64,000 bases of DNA from Syncephalastrum monosporum B8922. Taxonomy: Eukaryota; Mucoromycota; Mucoromycetes; Mucorales; Syncephalastraceae. This document shows positions 35,996 through 46,360 of this stretch, one piece after another. Under the pieces are notes generated by a model. It saw only the letters and a program-made list of their open reading frames with translations, was not told where the DNA came from and did no database searches. Both the position numbers and the translations under genes were made by a program. The stretch is taken from assembly GCA_000697355.1 (NCBI GenBank), contig JNEN01000724.1:54795-118794 (forward strand). The letters run 5' to 3'. Positions within the stretch are counted from its first letter, which is position 1, and each line of letters begins with the position of its first letter.

Positions 35996-38900
35996 ATGGC
36001 AAAGTATTACTCCAGCGCAGACGACGATTTGGACGTCGACGAAGACGCAGTCGACACTGGCCTCATCAGATGCGTCTGCAGCTCTTCTGAAGACGACGGA
36101 TTCACCATTCAGTGCGAACGATGTCTCGTCTGGCAGCATGCTTTCTGTGTGCGAGTGAGCCAGAACAACATTCCCGAGCATTACCTCTGCGACCAATGCG
36201 AAAGGAAATTCACGACTCCCTACTCTTCTGCAAACGGCAACAAGTTCGGCCGCTATTCTGAGAACCATGGGCGCTCCATGGACAAAGAATCTCGACCCAA
36301 GTCGGATGGCCAGCTCTATAACAGCAATACTAAAAAGCGGGACGACAAGGGAAAAGGGCGAGTCCAGACTGACAAGCACCATTTCCGTGATATTTACAAC
36401 CGAGTGCGACATTCTGCAGATGAAGACGACGACCATCCCAGTCAATCTGCCCTGCCATCCCCCGCATCTCAGCAGCAAATCGTACAGCAGCAGCAGCAAC
36501 AACAACAAAAGAGAAATCCTGTTGGACGTCCGCCCTCGAAAAAGCCCAAGCTCTCCAAACGTATCTCCGTCCCAAAGCGCTCCCTTCCAGACCTTTCGGA
36601 ATCCGAGCGGGTCCGCCGCAAGCGCAAAACCACCAATACCTCCTCCTCCAGAAGCCCGGAACGCTTTGAGCACATCTCCCAGAACCGCCTCAGGAGTAAG
36701 CACGTCCAGCAGGTCCACCGACAGGCCTACAAGGAAGCCTGCGAACGCTGGAGCAAGCAAGGCCAGTCCGTCGCGGCCAGGAGCACCGGCGTCGTTTTCT
36801 TGCACGACCTGCAACCCATCGCCGAAACCTCGATTCGCCCGCTTCCCAAATCCCTCTACAACTCGCTTCAGAGAAACAAAAAGCCGCGCAAGGGCCTGTT
36901 TGCCGAGTCCCGGCTACCCGCTAACCAATTTGTTACGGTGCTCCTCGGCGACGTCTTTTTGAAATCAGAATACAAGTTCGATCCCACCAATGACTTTGCC
37001 CTCCTGGGCACCTCCTGCTCCCACGTCTTCTTCTACCCCACCCTCGACTTGTGCATCGACGCCCGCCATCGCGGCAACGATGCTCGCCACGTACGCCGCT
37101 CCTGTCAGCCCAATGCAGAGGTGCGGCCGATTGTCCTCCCGCATGCAGAAAACGACGCGTCCGTTCATCTTGGTGTGTTCACGAGGGATTCCATCGAGCC
37201 CGGCGAGGAGCTCACCATTGGCTGGAACTGGCAAAAGGGCCACATCAGTTGGAAAAAGAACCTCGAGTGGCACGACCTCCACCGCGGCAACGCATCGCAT
37301 CATCACCAGGTCATTGACGAGGAAGAAGAGCGGGGGAAGCGTGCCTTGGTCCTGGACATGCTCAGATACTTTTCAGAGGAGATTGGTGACTGTGCCTGCG
37401 ACGAACTTGATCTCTGCTTTATCGAACATCTCAAGAAAGAGGCGCGAGGCTACAGCTCGGCCGTCGAGCCCTGGCTCGAGACATCGCTGCCCCTGCCGAC
37501 CCGTAAGCTCGCTAAACTCGAAGCATCGACGGCCTCGGGCGGGAGCACCCACTCGACGTCCTCATTTCCAACCAGTAAGTCTCATTAGCAAGGGAAAAGC
37601 TCAAAGGAGGAGGGGGTTTTGCTTGCAGCGCTAACGCCCTCGTTTTGTCATAGATCACTCACGGGCGTCTTCACGACAAAGTATTGTCGCTCGCGGTGAT
37701 ACAAATGAAAAGGGCACCATCCTCGAGTCGGGCGAGGACATTGATATCGTGTCGACGTCGCCGCTCGTACAGAGCCCAAGGATCCAGCAGCAGCAGAGCC
37801 AGGCAATGCCGTCGGAGACGGAGGAAGAATTAGACATCGATGGCGACATTGATGTCGACGATGCACCTTCCAATAAAGGCAGCGGCACCCGGCGCACGTC
37901 CGTCTCGTCGCAATCAACACTGTCGACCGTGTCGGATCCGACTGGCAAGGCCAAGACCGGTAAACCCGCCAAGCTGCCATGCAAGAAGATCTGGATGCGC
38001 AGCTTCATGCACCACAATCCTTCACCTCCTCCTCCTCCGCCTCCACAGAACGTCACGGCCCCTGCCGTCTCTATCACACCAGGTAACGTAGTGTGTACAT
38101 GACCCCCATGAAATCTTGCTGATCCTCTGTTTTATCTGAAGAAGTGCCCGAGCACAAGACGTCGCCTGTGGATGAGAAGGTCAAGCCTGAAAGTAGCGAT
38201 ATGCAAGTAGACCAGAACGACAATGACGGTACGGTATCGCGTGTAGCAGCGAACGGTGCTGAAGCGACGACGGACGAGCCAAAGGACGACGATGTGGAGA
38301 TGGAAGAAGCGGTCAAGGAAGAGGTGACACAACCCAAGGTGGCGCTTACTTCGCCTGCTCTCGCCATCGATAATAAATCAAGTTCCACAACACCACCGGT
38401 CGATGCTCCCACGGCGAACGTCTCTGTTGAATCTCCCACGAAGCCAGACGAGCCCCAGGCACCGTCGTCTACACCTGAAGCAGCTGCAGCTGCAGCCAAC
38501 GAGAAGAAAGCATCTGTGCATGCCGATGAGTCAGCTGAAAAGGAGCCTGTGGATGAAGACTTGGACGATGGTGCGATGAGCGATGCCAGTTCGGCGTCGA
38601 CAATTCCACTAGACGACGAGGAGCGGAAGGCACGACAGGAAGAACTCGCGCGGCCCATGAGCCCTTTTAGAGACAGCGTTCCGTCCGAAACGGAGACAGC
38701 AGCAGGAGAAACAACGGCGGCAGCAAACGAAGCCGACGCATCAGACGTAAAAGAGGCAGCAGAAGCGAGTGACGTGGTAGCAGAAGCACCAGACGCAGCA
38801 GCAGAGGCACCAGATAAGGCAGAGGCACCAGCTGCAGAAACAGAAACAGAAACAGAACCTGCACCTGCACCTGCCCCGTCATCGCCATCCAGAGATTCGT

Positions 38901-39208
38901 CGTCGGAGAACAGGCCACCGTTGCCGAGCAAGCCATTCCCGAGCGATGCGTCCTCGTCCACGATGGACGCGGGATCGGAAGCCAAACCGGTCAAGGTGAA
39001 GCTGTCGCTCCAAGAGTACCTCTCCCGGCGTGCGGCCAACCAGAGCCTGTCTGTGCCTGACAAGGAGAAAGAAGACCCGTCTACTTCCTCCAGTACGACA
39101 GCAGACCACCCTTCGTCTGTGCAAGGCTCAGTGTGCAATGGGCTTCCCGTATCCGACTCCCCCATGGACAAAGACCAGCCCTCAGAAGCCATAGTCAACC
39201 AGCACTAA
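35996..39208 (+). CDS. PHD finger and SET domain protein (Set3/MLL5-like)
   Basis: Three exons (35996-37574, 37654-38082, 38142-39208) give 1024 aa. A PHD finger at residues 26-70 (IRCVCSSSEDDGFTIQC, CLVWQHAFC, YLCDQCERKF) is followed by a basic linker with a poly-Gln run. A SET domain lies at about 280-415 (KGLFAESRLPANQFV, YPTLDLCIDARHRGNDARHV, RRSCQPNAEVRPIV, GEELTIGWNW). PHD-then-SET order is that of yeast Set3/Set4 and animal MLL5, whose SET domains are mostly inactive and which act in histone deacetylase complexes. The SCQPN motif in place of NHxCxPN also suggests weak or no methyltransferase activity (inference). The last 500 residues are acidic and Ala/Pro/Glu-rich. The third exon has a tandem acceptor (AAGAAG). 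Confidence 0.85.
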
Positions 39209-39921
39209 CTTCTTTATCTGCCAACGATGAAAGAAAATCCACATACCCGGTTTGCCCTTGCCAACCTTTTTTTCTCCCGGTGCGCCGACTCTTTGTCGTG
39301 ACAGCCGCTCGCACACACACACACGCACACACGCACACACACATCCTTCGTCTCCATGTCACCATCTCCCTGTTGCAAGCTCAACCCCATTGCAGCACCA
39401 CACGCACTCTTACATACGCTTCTTTCCTCTCTTCTTTTATTTCGTTTTTTTTCTTACCGTCTGCATGTAATTCTCTCTCTTCCCCTTTCTTTTTCTTTCC
39501 TTTGTTTTGCTTGTGATATACACACTAAAGCCGTGTTTAGCGTTGTAGCCATGTACAGTTTCCAAGTTCTCTCTCTCTCTCTTTGGGCTACGGCAAAAAA
39601 TAATAATATCTCTTTTCAGGAAAACAGTGAAGATTTGATTTAAATCTCTTTATCATATCCATCGTGAGAATGCCAGATGCAGGTCAGAAGAGGAGGGAAG
39701 ACAGGCATGACAAAATAATAATAAGATGACGTTTGTGTACCTGGCCTGTGTTCTTTTTTTTCGGTGGAAATGACGGAGTTTTTTCGCATAAAAGTGTGGA
39801 GAGATAGGTTGCTTGGTGCATCACCCGAATTTTCCCTATACATAAATACCCTTGTTTTCCCATTCTCACCCGACTCTTTTTCCCTCAACTTCTTTCACTC
39901 TTCCCTTCTCGTCACTTCTAC
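39209..39921. other. Intergenic region
   Basis: 3' end of the PHD-SET gene and promoter of the oxidase gene. It holds CA repeats (about 39312-39342), CT tracts and, before the next ATG, a CT-rich leader. No gene was seen. Confidence 0.4.
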
Positions 39922-41411
39922 ATGAAACAACCTCAGCAAACTCGTATCAACGTCGTGGGTGCTGGCGTCATTGGCCTGACCACCGCCCTAGTGCTCCAGA
40001 TCAAAGGCTACGACGTGACGATCCTCGCCAAACACTTCCCCGGTGACAAGTCGCCTGAATACACTTCGCCCTATGCCGGTGCCCGCTGGCGTACAGCCGC
40101 ACCCGACAACGATGCTCGTCTCCAGCGTAGGTTTATCCAGCGATGTGTTATGCTGCATGTGAGACTGACCCATCTTTTTCACCTCTGTTTTCTCTGTAGG
40201 CTACGACGCTGACACGTTCAAGCTGTTCTGGGAGTTGGCCAAGTGCAAAGCGGCCGAGGCCGGTATCATGGTCGTGCCTGCTTTCGACTACTTTGAGAAC
40301 CCCACTCCCTCGCAACTCAACCCGTGGTGGAAGGACGTCGTCCCTGGCGTAAGTGGATGTGCTTTTTAGAGTTCTTTTAAGCTAACGCCGTCGGATCTCA
40401 GTTCCGTCAACTCACAGAGAGCAAAGACCTCCCCAAAGATGCTCAGGGCGGTTATTCGTACACTACCGTGCTCATCAACCCGGACCGCTATCTCAAGTGG
40501 CTGCAGTCGCAATTCGTCCGCCTCGGAGGCAAGATGCGGCGTGCGATTCTCCAAGAACTGCAAGATGCGATGGAGGACCCACTTGTGGATGTAGTGGTTA
40601 ACTGCACGGGGGTGCAGTCGAGCTGGCTCGCCAACGACAAGAACATTGTACCCACTCGCGGTCAAAACGTGGTCGTACGCGCCGGTCACGTTCGGCGCAC
40701 CATTTCCATGAAATGTAAGTTTTTTATTTTTTTTTTTCTTAAAAAGAAACGAAAATAAGGCCATCGCATCAAGGGATTACTCCTACTGGGCCGTGAGTTG
40801 AAACAGAAACTCACCTCTTTCTCCCTCGCTCTCCCTTCTTTTCTTGTATAGCTGCGGATGCGTACACCTATGTGATTCCACGCTCGGACGGAACGGTCCT
40901 CTTGGGCACGACCAAAGAAGAGTTTAATACGTAAGTTGGGTTCAGTGGGTGGGAAGCATCATGTCCAAGGCGCTGACATGTGAAATTTTTCTACATAAAA
41001 GGGATACCAAGGTGAACAAGCGCATTGCGCACGACATTATGAAGCGCGCGGTCAAGTACTGTCCCGACCTGACCCACGGCAAAAGTATCGATGCACTGCG
41101 TGTCAAGGGCCATGTCGTAGGTATCCGCCCCGGTCGCATCGGTGGCCCGCGCGTCGAGAACGAATTCAAAGGTCAGTCCAACAAAAGGGTTAATTTTTAA
41201 AGGGGCACCTCACCTGACACGCACACGCATTTGTTTAGTATCGCGCGTTGGCAAACGCGTGCTGGTGACACACAACTATGGTCATGATGGCTCAGGCTAC
41301 CAGTCGAGTTGGGGCTCGGCAAAGCATGCGGCACACCTGGTCCACGAAGGTATCGCTGCCCTGGAGAATGAATCGTCCAAGATCCACAGTCTCTTTGCAG
41401 CGCGTCTCTAA
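39922..41411 (+). CDS. D-amino-acid oxidase family flavoenzyme with peroxisomal C-terminus
   Basis: Six exons (39922-40126, 40200-40348, 40402-40714, 40852-40930, 41002-41171, 41239-41411) give 362 aa. The N-terminus has the FAD dinucleotide-binding motif VVGAGVIGLTTALVL, followed by SPYAGARWRT. Later blocks VVNCTGVQSSWL, PTRGQNVVVRA, YVIPRSDGTVLLGTT and HNYGHDGSGYQSSWG are typical of D-amino-acid/D-aspartate oxidases. These enzymes oxidatively deaminate D-amino acids, releasing H2O2. The last three residues, ARL, match the PTS1 signal, so a peroxisomal location is likely. Whether neutral or acidic D-amino acids are preferred cannot be decided by eye. Confidence 0.88.
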
Positions 41412-42676
41412 GAAAGAAATGTGCCACGTCCTAATGTCTTCTTCCTCGTATTCCCGTGAGCCCTCTCCTCCCTTGTACAAACCCTATCTCTCTCTATCCT
41501 CTGTCCTACATATCTGTCCTTATTACCGAATGCGCTCCCTGTATTTGTTTCTTTCTCGATTCTGCCCCTTATGTATCGTATACCTCTCATGCGGAAACTC
41601 ACTGTATATGCTTTAATCAAAATTTCGCTTTTGTTTTAAATTAATAATCCATGAACTCGTTGGATCGAAAAGTGCTTGAGTACGTGAACTGGTGAGGAGG
41701 AAATTTAATGAAAAGGGCTGTCTGGCAAAGCTATTGAGTATATCTTCGCTTTGATCTATCTAACGATGTCTAGTGCAAATATATATTGCACTCTCTCCTC
41801 CTATTGCTGTTTCGGTGAAATGCCACGCAATATCCTTTTTGAGCTCACACGCGTATATTTCGATCCTTTCGCACGATCCAGAGCAAGGTAACTCAAAAAG
41901 ATAGGTGACACGGTAAAGCTTTTGTTTGCCGCCCTTTGCCAAGAAGGAGAGGAACTGCTGCGGTCAGGAGCCTATTCCCTCGTTTTACGTCCTCCGTGCA
42001 TGCTCATGTTCTGTGCGATATAGGGCATTTTAACGCCTGACACTGAAGTTAAGAGCAAGAGTACAATTTTAAGCCTCCTTCGAACGCGAAATACTTGCGC
42101 CAGTAACGGTAGAACACGGACCCACAGCTGTTAAGGTTTCAGGGCGCAAGTGGGTGTAAGCGTGTGGATGTGGGTGTGTGGGGTGACAAAATTTCTGCAT
42201 GCAATATGACTGGCCCGGACGCGTGTTCCCGTTCAAAAAGGCTGCGGCTAATGATTTTGGGCAAACCATAAAACCTCTATTGGACATTCCTTTTCCGGGT
42301 CATCTCGGTAAACTTTGTTTTCGGATCAATTCGTTGACAGAGCGCTCAAGAAATGCCCGTCGCCGGCTGCGATTAGAGCCTATGCTCCTTGATTGGTTCC
42401 AGCCATCGCGCACACACAAAGAAATAAACGTCGCCCTACATCGAATGATATCTTATCGTGGTGTCCTTATTTTCCTGCTTTCCTCTTGCATGACATGTAG
42501 ACATTATGTATGTACGTGGGTGAATATGTGCGTAAACGCATGTGAATGGATGTAATGTAGAAAGATGTGTGTATAGATTCGCTTATGTAGGTGGTCTGGT
42601 ATGTTTAGCAACCTGTTACAGGCATAAAAAGAGGGAAACAAGGAAATAAGAGCAGAGTACAAAGCAAGAGAAAGGA
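41412..42676. other. Convergent intergenic region
   Basis: Between the oxidase (+) and the Zn2Cys6 gene (-). A plus-strand open frame at about 42199-42555 has no family or splice support. No gene is called. Confidence 0.35.
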
Positions 42677-44374
42677 TTAGCAGAGCAAAGAACGGATGCT
42701 CATGGGGGCGTTTCTCGCCTTGGCCTTTTCCGTTCTACTTTCATACTGCGTGAGGGTAGGCTGGGAGGGGGGAGGGGGCGAGGCTTCGTCTGCATCCGGT
42801 TGCGCGGCGCCAGGCCCGCGTTTAGGATTGCCCTGCTGGGCAGCGGACGCGGCCGCATTGAGTGCGCTGCTCGAGGTCTGCAGGAAATACTGCAGGGTCG
42901 GGTGCGTGGGCTGGGACGGGGTGGGGATAAACTTATAGGCAAGCATCTCTTGCTGATTCGTCTGAGTGACCGGCGAAGGGCGTGCGGCGCGGATCGGACG
43001 GAAATAGGGCTGGTCTGACGTGGATTTCTGGGTCATGGGGGCGATATTGATCTTGGGCGTCGATCGACCCGTGCCCGGCGAAAGCGACACGGTGTGGAGG
43101 CGCGAATTGGTCTGAAAGTGACCTGGGAGGGTACCTTGGCGGGCCACGACATCGCGGTGCAAGTGTCCGGCGGTGCGGGACAACGAAGCAGGATGTGGGT
43201 GGGAATGGGAATGGAGGTGGGGTGAGGGTGGGGGTGGCGTTGCCGTCGTGTGGGGCTGCGGCCGTGGCGGAGGCGGAGGAGCGTGGGTATTCGGGTGTGG
43301 CAAAGATGAAGGGGAGGGCGGGATAGGTTGCGGTGGTTGTGGCACATACTCCACTTGGTACTGGTGCTTGCGTAGCTCGGCCACAATATAGAGCTTGTCC
43401 AGGTGATCTCCACTGATCAGGTTGGCACCGAGACCGCCGCCTAGATAGAGCAGCACGCGGTACAACTCATGCCCACCGTGCTTGTACTCGATCCGCAGCG
43501 TGTCCGAATACGTCTTTGAACCAGGCGCAGCTTGCACGAGGTGGGCGGGAGGGACGGACTGGAAGATGGCGGCGGTGGAGGGCAACGTCTGCTGATTGAG
43601 CTGCTTGAGTGGCTCGATCAGGAGCTGGTGCAAGCGGCTCAGGCGATCCGAGTCGTGTTTGGATATGAGGATGTACATCGACTGATGGGCCAGATCGAGC
43701 GGGTGATAGCCCCACAACGCTACGCTGTCTGAAGCACGAGCGCAGTGGAGACGGGTAGTGAGGAGCAAGACAATATCCTCGGAGGGAGGTGGAGGTTCGG
43801 GATCACGCAAGACCTGCTGCTCCTGCGAGACGACGCTCTCCTCGGGTGTGCTCTCCTGTATGAAGCTAAATTGTCTTTGTTGTCGTTGTTGCTGTTCTGG
43901 TTTAGATAACGGGTATGCTCGCTCGTAATGCTGTTTTGTGGGTAAAATGACGGGTATATCTTGTCGTTTCGGTCGTCCTCGTTTTTTGTGCTTGGCGTCA
44001 CGGCACGTATCCGCCTTGCCCGTTGCAACGCATCGTTTGCAAGGCCGTGAAACTATGGAATACTGTCTTTTTCAACTTGCTTTTCTTTCTTTCTTTGGTA
44101 TCGAGCGTATGTATGTATTTTTATGTGATTTACCATCGCAAGCAACATGAGCCTTTTTGCATTCCACACCTGTAAAGGAAGAAAGAACGGTAAGGACAGG
44201 CAGACGGTGTCTTTCCATCGGCTTACAAGCACTATGGACATGTGTTTTATACTGCCGTTTCGGAGGCGCGGAGGTTGACCCGGTACTTTGAGGTGAAGTG
44301 GTAGGCGTCTCGAGTTGCATGACGAAGACAGTAGAACGTGGGATGGGAAGCGCAAATGTGGTTGTACTGGACAT
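42677..44374 (-). CDS. Zn2Cys6 transcription factor with PAS-like domain (ERT1/RDS2-like)
   Basis: Three exons (44374-44227, 44169-44134, 44052-42677) give 519 aa. The binuclear zinc cluster is built across all three exons: Cys50, 53, 60, 66, 69 and 78, spacing CX2CX6CX5CX2CX8C, followed by a basic run KHKKRGRPKRQ. A PAS-like segment at about 149-215 (EDIVLLLTTRLHCARASDS, LWGYHPLDLAHQSMYILI) follows. Zn2Cys6 plus PAS is the arrangement of fungal gluconeogenesis regulators ERT1/RDS2/AcuK, which bind promoters of genes such as PEP carboxykinase. Which of several paralogous Mucorales proteins this is cannot be said. The C-terminal half is Pro/His/Gln-rich and probably disordered. The splice sites are set by the Cys pattern. 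Confidence 0.85.
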
Positions 44375-45785
44375 GACTGGGTGGAGAAAAGAGAACGAAA
44401 AAGTTCGTGCAGATCAGAAGGATGCCGACGTTATATACGTATTTAAGAGTGTGTCAGTATGTGGTCGTATTCGTCTCAGTCAGCTCAACGCGCAAGCAAA
44501 ACCAGAGAACCCTCCACTCAAGGGTTTTTGTTGAAAGTGACTCGGATGACCACAAACGAATTATTTTTTGAGTTTGCTCATGCCAAAAAATTCCCTGGTG
44601 TAACGTACACATCTATTCTTACTTTGATCTTCTCATAAAGGATACCATCCCAATGGGGCGTAATCCATCGAACAGACAAGATATAAAAGCGTATACATGT
44701 GCAAACAATGACTAATCCTCGAGAGACAAGACCGATCGCCTGCTCAACTCTAATGGCATAGACTGTGTCATGGTTGATTTTCGGGCAGCATTCATTTTGA
44801 TAACACCTGCCGCCTTTCGAATACTCGCAGACATGCGGCCCTAGAAGCATGGTAAGTATCGGCCAACACCGGATCCTATCCCGATATGCAAAATGGAGTC
44901 AAACGTGCCGAGTATAGAATCGCTCTGTGAGCCGGCTCTTGATTGTGTCGGGTGAAATGCACCGAAACAAAGCTTGCACATGATTTAAGCACACAAAATT
45001 CTAGCTCTGATTGCATCAAACGCATTATAGAGGAATTAGCCTCTCATTGTCGTCCATATGCTTCTCCGGATATCGACTCGTTTGATACATAAGCGCATAA
45101 TTACACACAAGGTTCGTCGATTTATACCAACCAAATGTGCAACGTAGGCTTGATGCCCATCAATGACCTCAATCAAGCGTTCCTGAGCGTAGAGTACAGA
45201 CCAATGGGTCCAGCTGGTCTTTTTCTGTCGGCCTAATACAGACAAGCAAGATGAAGAGAAGGTGAGAGCGAAGATGAAGATGGGACAGGCGCGAAACGGG
45301 AAGCAACCGCGCGCGACTTGCCTGCGGTTTGCTAAGGCTGGTAGCTAGCGATAGGATACGAACAATAGGTAGACCTTTAGAGGAAGCAGAGTCAGCAGCG
45401 GCGGCAAAGCAAGAATACAAGCGCCTTCCACCGTATATCTGGTGACTGTCTATACTCGGGGTGTTCATCGACTCGAGCGCATGTCAAAGTGCATCCAGCT
45501 CCGCCGCTGGAGAGCAGTAAACGTTCCTTTTTGATGTAAAATACTCTATCCTTTATATTTTGATCCTTTGCTATCGCACGATGTAGCGTTTTCTTAAGCA
45601 GACTACACCTTTATCGGGATGTTCAACCCACTGCTCTGTTACGGGGGTGCAAACTGATCAGTGTTGAATTGGGTGTCGCTCGACTATTTAGCTAGAACAG
45701 ATCGGTCGTGGAAGACAAATAAAAGAGGCTTTACGAAGTGGTCAGAAGAGATAAAAAAAGGGAGAAAGTTTGAATTGGGTAGAGC
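44375..45785. other. Intergenic region with a weak minus-strand candidate
   Basis: No firm gene. On the minus strand, about 45468-45036 could encode a small two-exon protein (MNTPSIDSHQIYGG..., then THWSVLYAQERLIEVIDG) if an intron from about 45326 to 45235 is removed. Two alternative junctions give different C-termini, so it is not called. Confidence 0.25.
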
Positions 45786-45797
45786 TATATAAAAAGG
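45786..45797 (+). promoter_or_regulatory. TATA box
   Basis: TATATAAAAAGG, an excellent TATA box, lies 66-77 bases before the ATG at 45863. Confidence 0.55.
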
Positions 45798-45862
45798 CCC
45801 CCTCTGTACAATCAATAGCAACATCGCCGTTTTTTGTCTCGTATACAGCATTTAATCTATCA

Positions 45863-46069
45863 ATGAGTCTTCTCAGGCGGGCTTTGTTTGCTACACGCTC
45901 AGCTCGTTTGCTTTCGGTGCGAAGCCTATATTCAGACTCAAAGTCACACATGTTAATGCGCTGCCGCATCATGCAGACCTTGTCTCCAGAAAAAAATGCA
46001 CAATGCGTTAGTATTAACAGTTCTTGGTATTTGCTGTGGTGTCAAAGTGAGAGCAAATTTGTCACCTAG
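45863..46069 (+). CDS. Short protein with mitochondrial-type presequence (possible remnant)
   Basis: 68 aa starting MSLLRRALFATRSARLLS and then VRSLYSDSKSH. The first 25 residues have Arg regularly spaced, no acidic residue and an Arg-2 cleavage-like site (RSLYS). This is the pattern of a mitochondrial targeting peptide, and it follows a perfect TATA box. After the presequence the reading frame loses character (SSWYLLWCQSESKFVT) and stops. No downstream exon could be found before the zinc-finger gene at 46361. Either the mature part was lost (pseudogene), or further exons were missed. Confidence 0.3.
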   Translation: MSLLRRALFATRSARLLSVRSLYSDSKSHMLMRCRIMQTLSPEKNAQCVSINSSWYLLWCQSESKFVT

Positions 46070-46360
46070 GATGGTTCACTTTCCTGCATTTAGCTACAAA
46101 TATTAGCCGCTAATGTTCTAATGAAGAATAAGAGGATTCTATTGTATTATTTATAGTATCGTATATAAGTCATAGTATACAGTTTTAGAAGACAACAGCA
46201 TGGGGCGGAATCCGGATATGAATAAAGAAAACATATTCATGTTCACATGTTTTATCTCTCCATACAATTATAGGTACCTTTAAGTTTTTTTGTATGTACT
46301 GTGCCACGATACCTGGCAAGATGCCCAGAAAGAAAAGGAACTTTGGTCACAGCCATAATA

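Noticed and set aside
38074..39198. Minus-strand open frame of 374 codons opposite the PHD-SET C-terminus
   Set aside because: Ser/Ala/Gly-rich shadow of an acidic low-complexity coding region; no start context or family.
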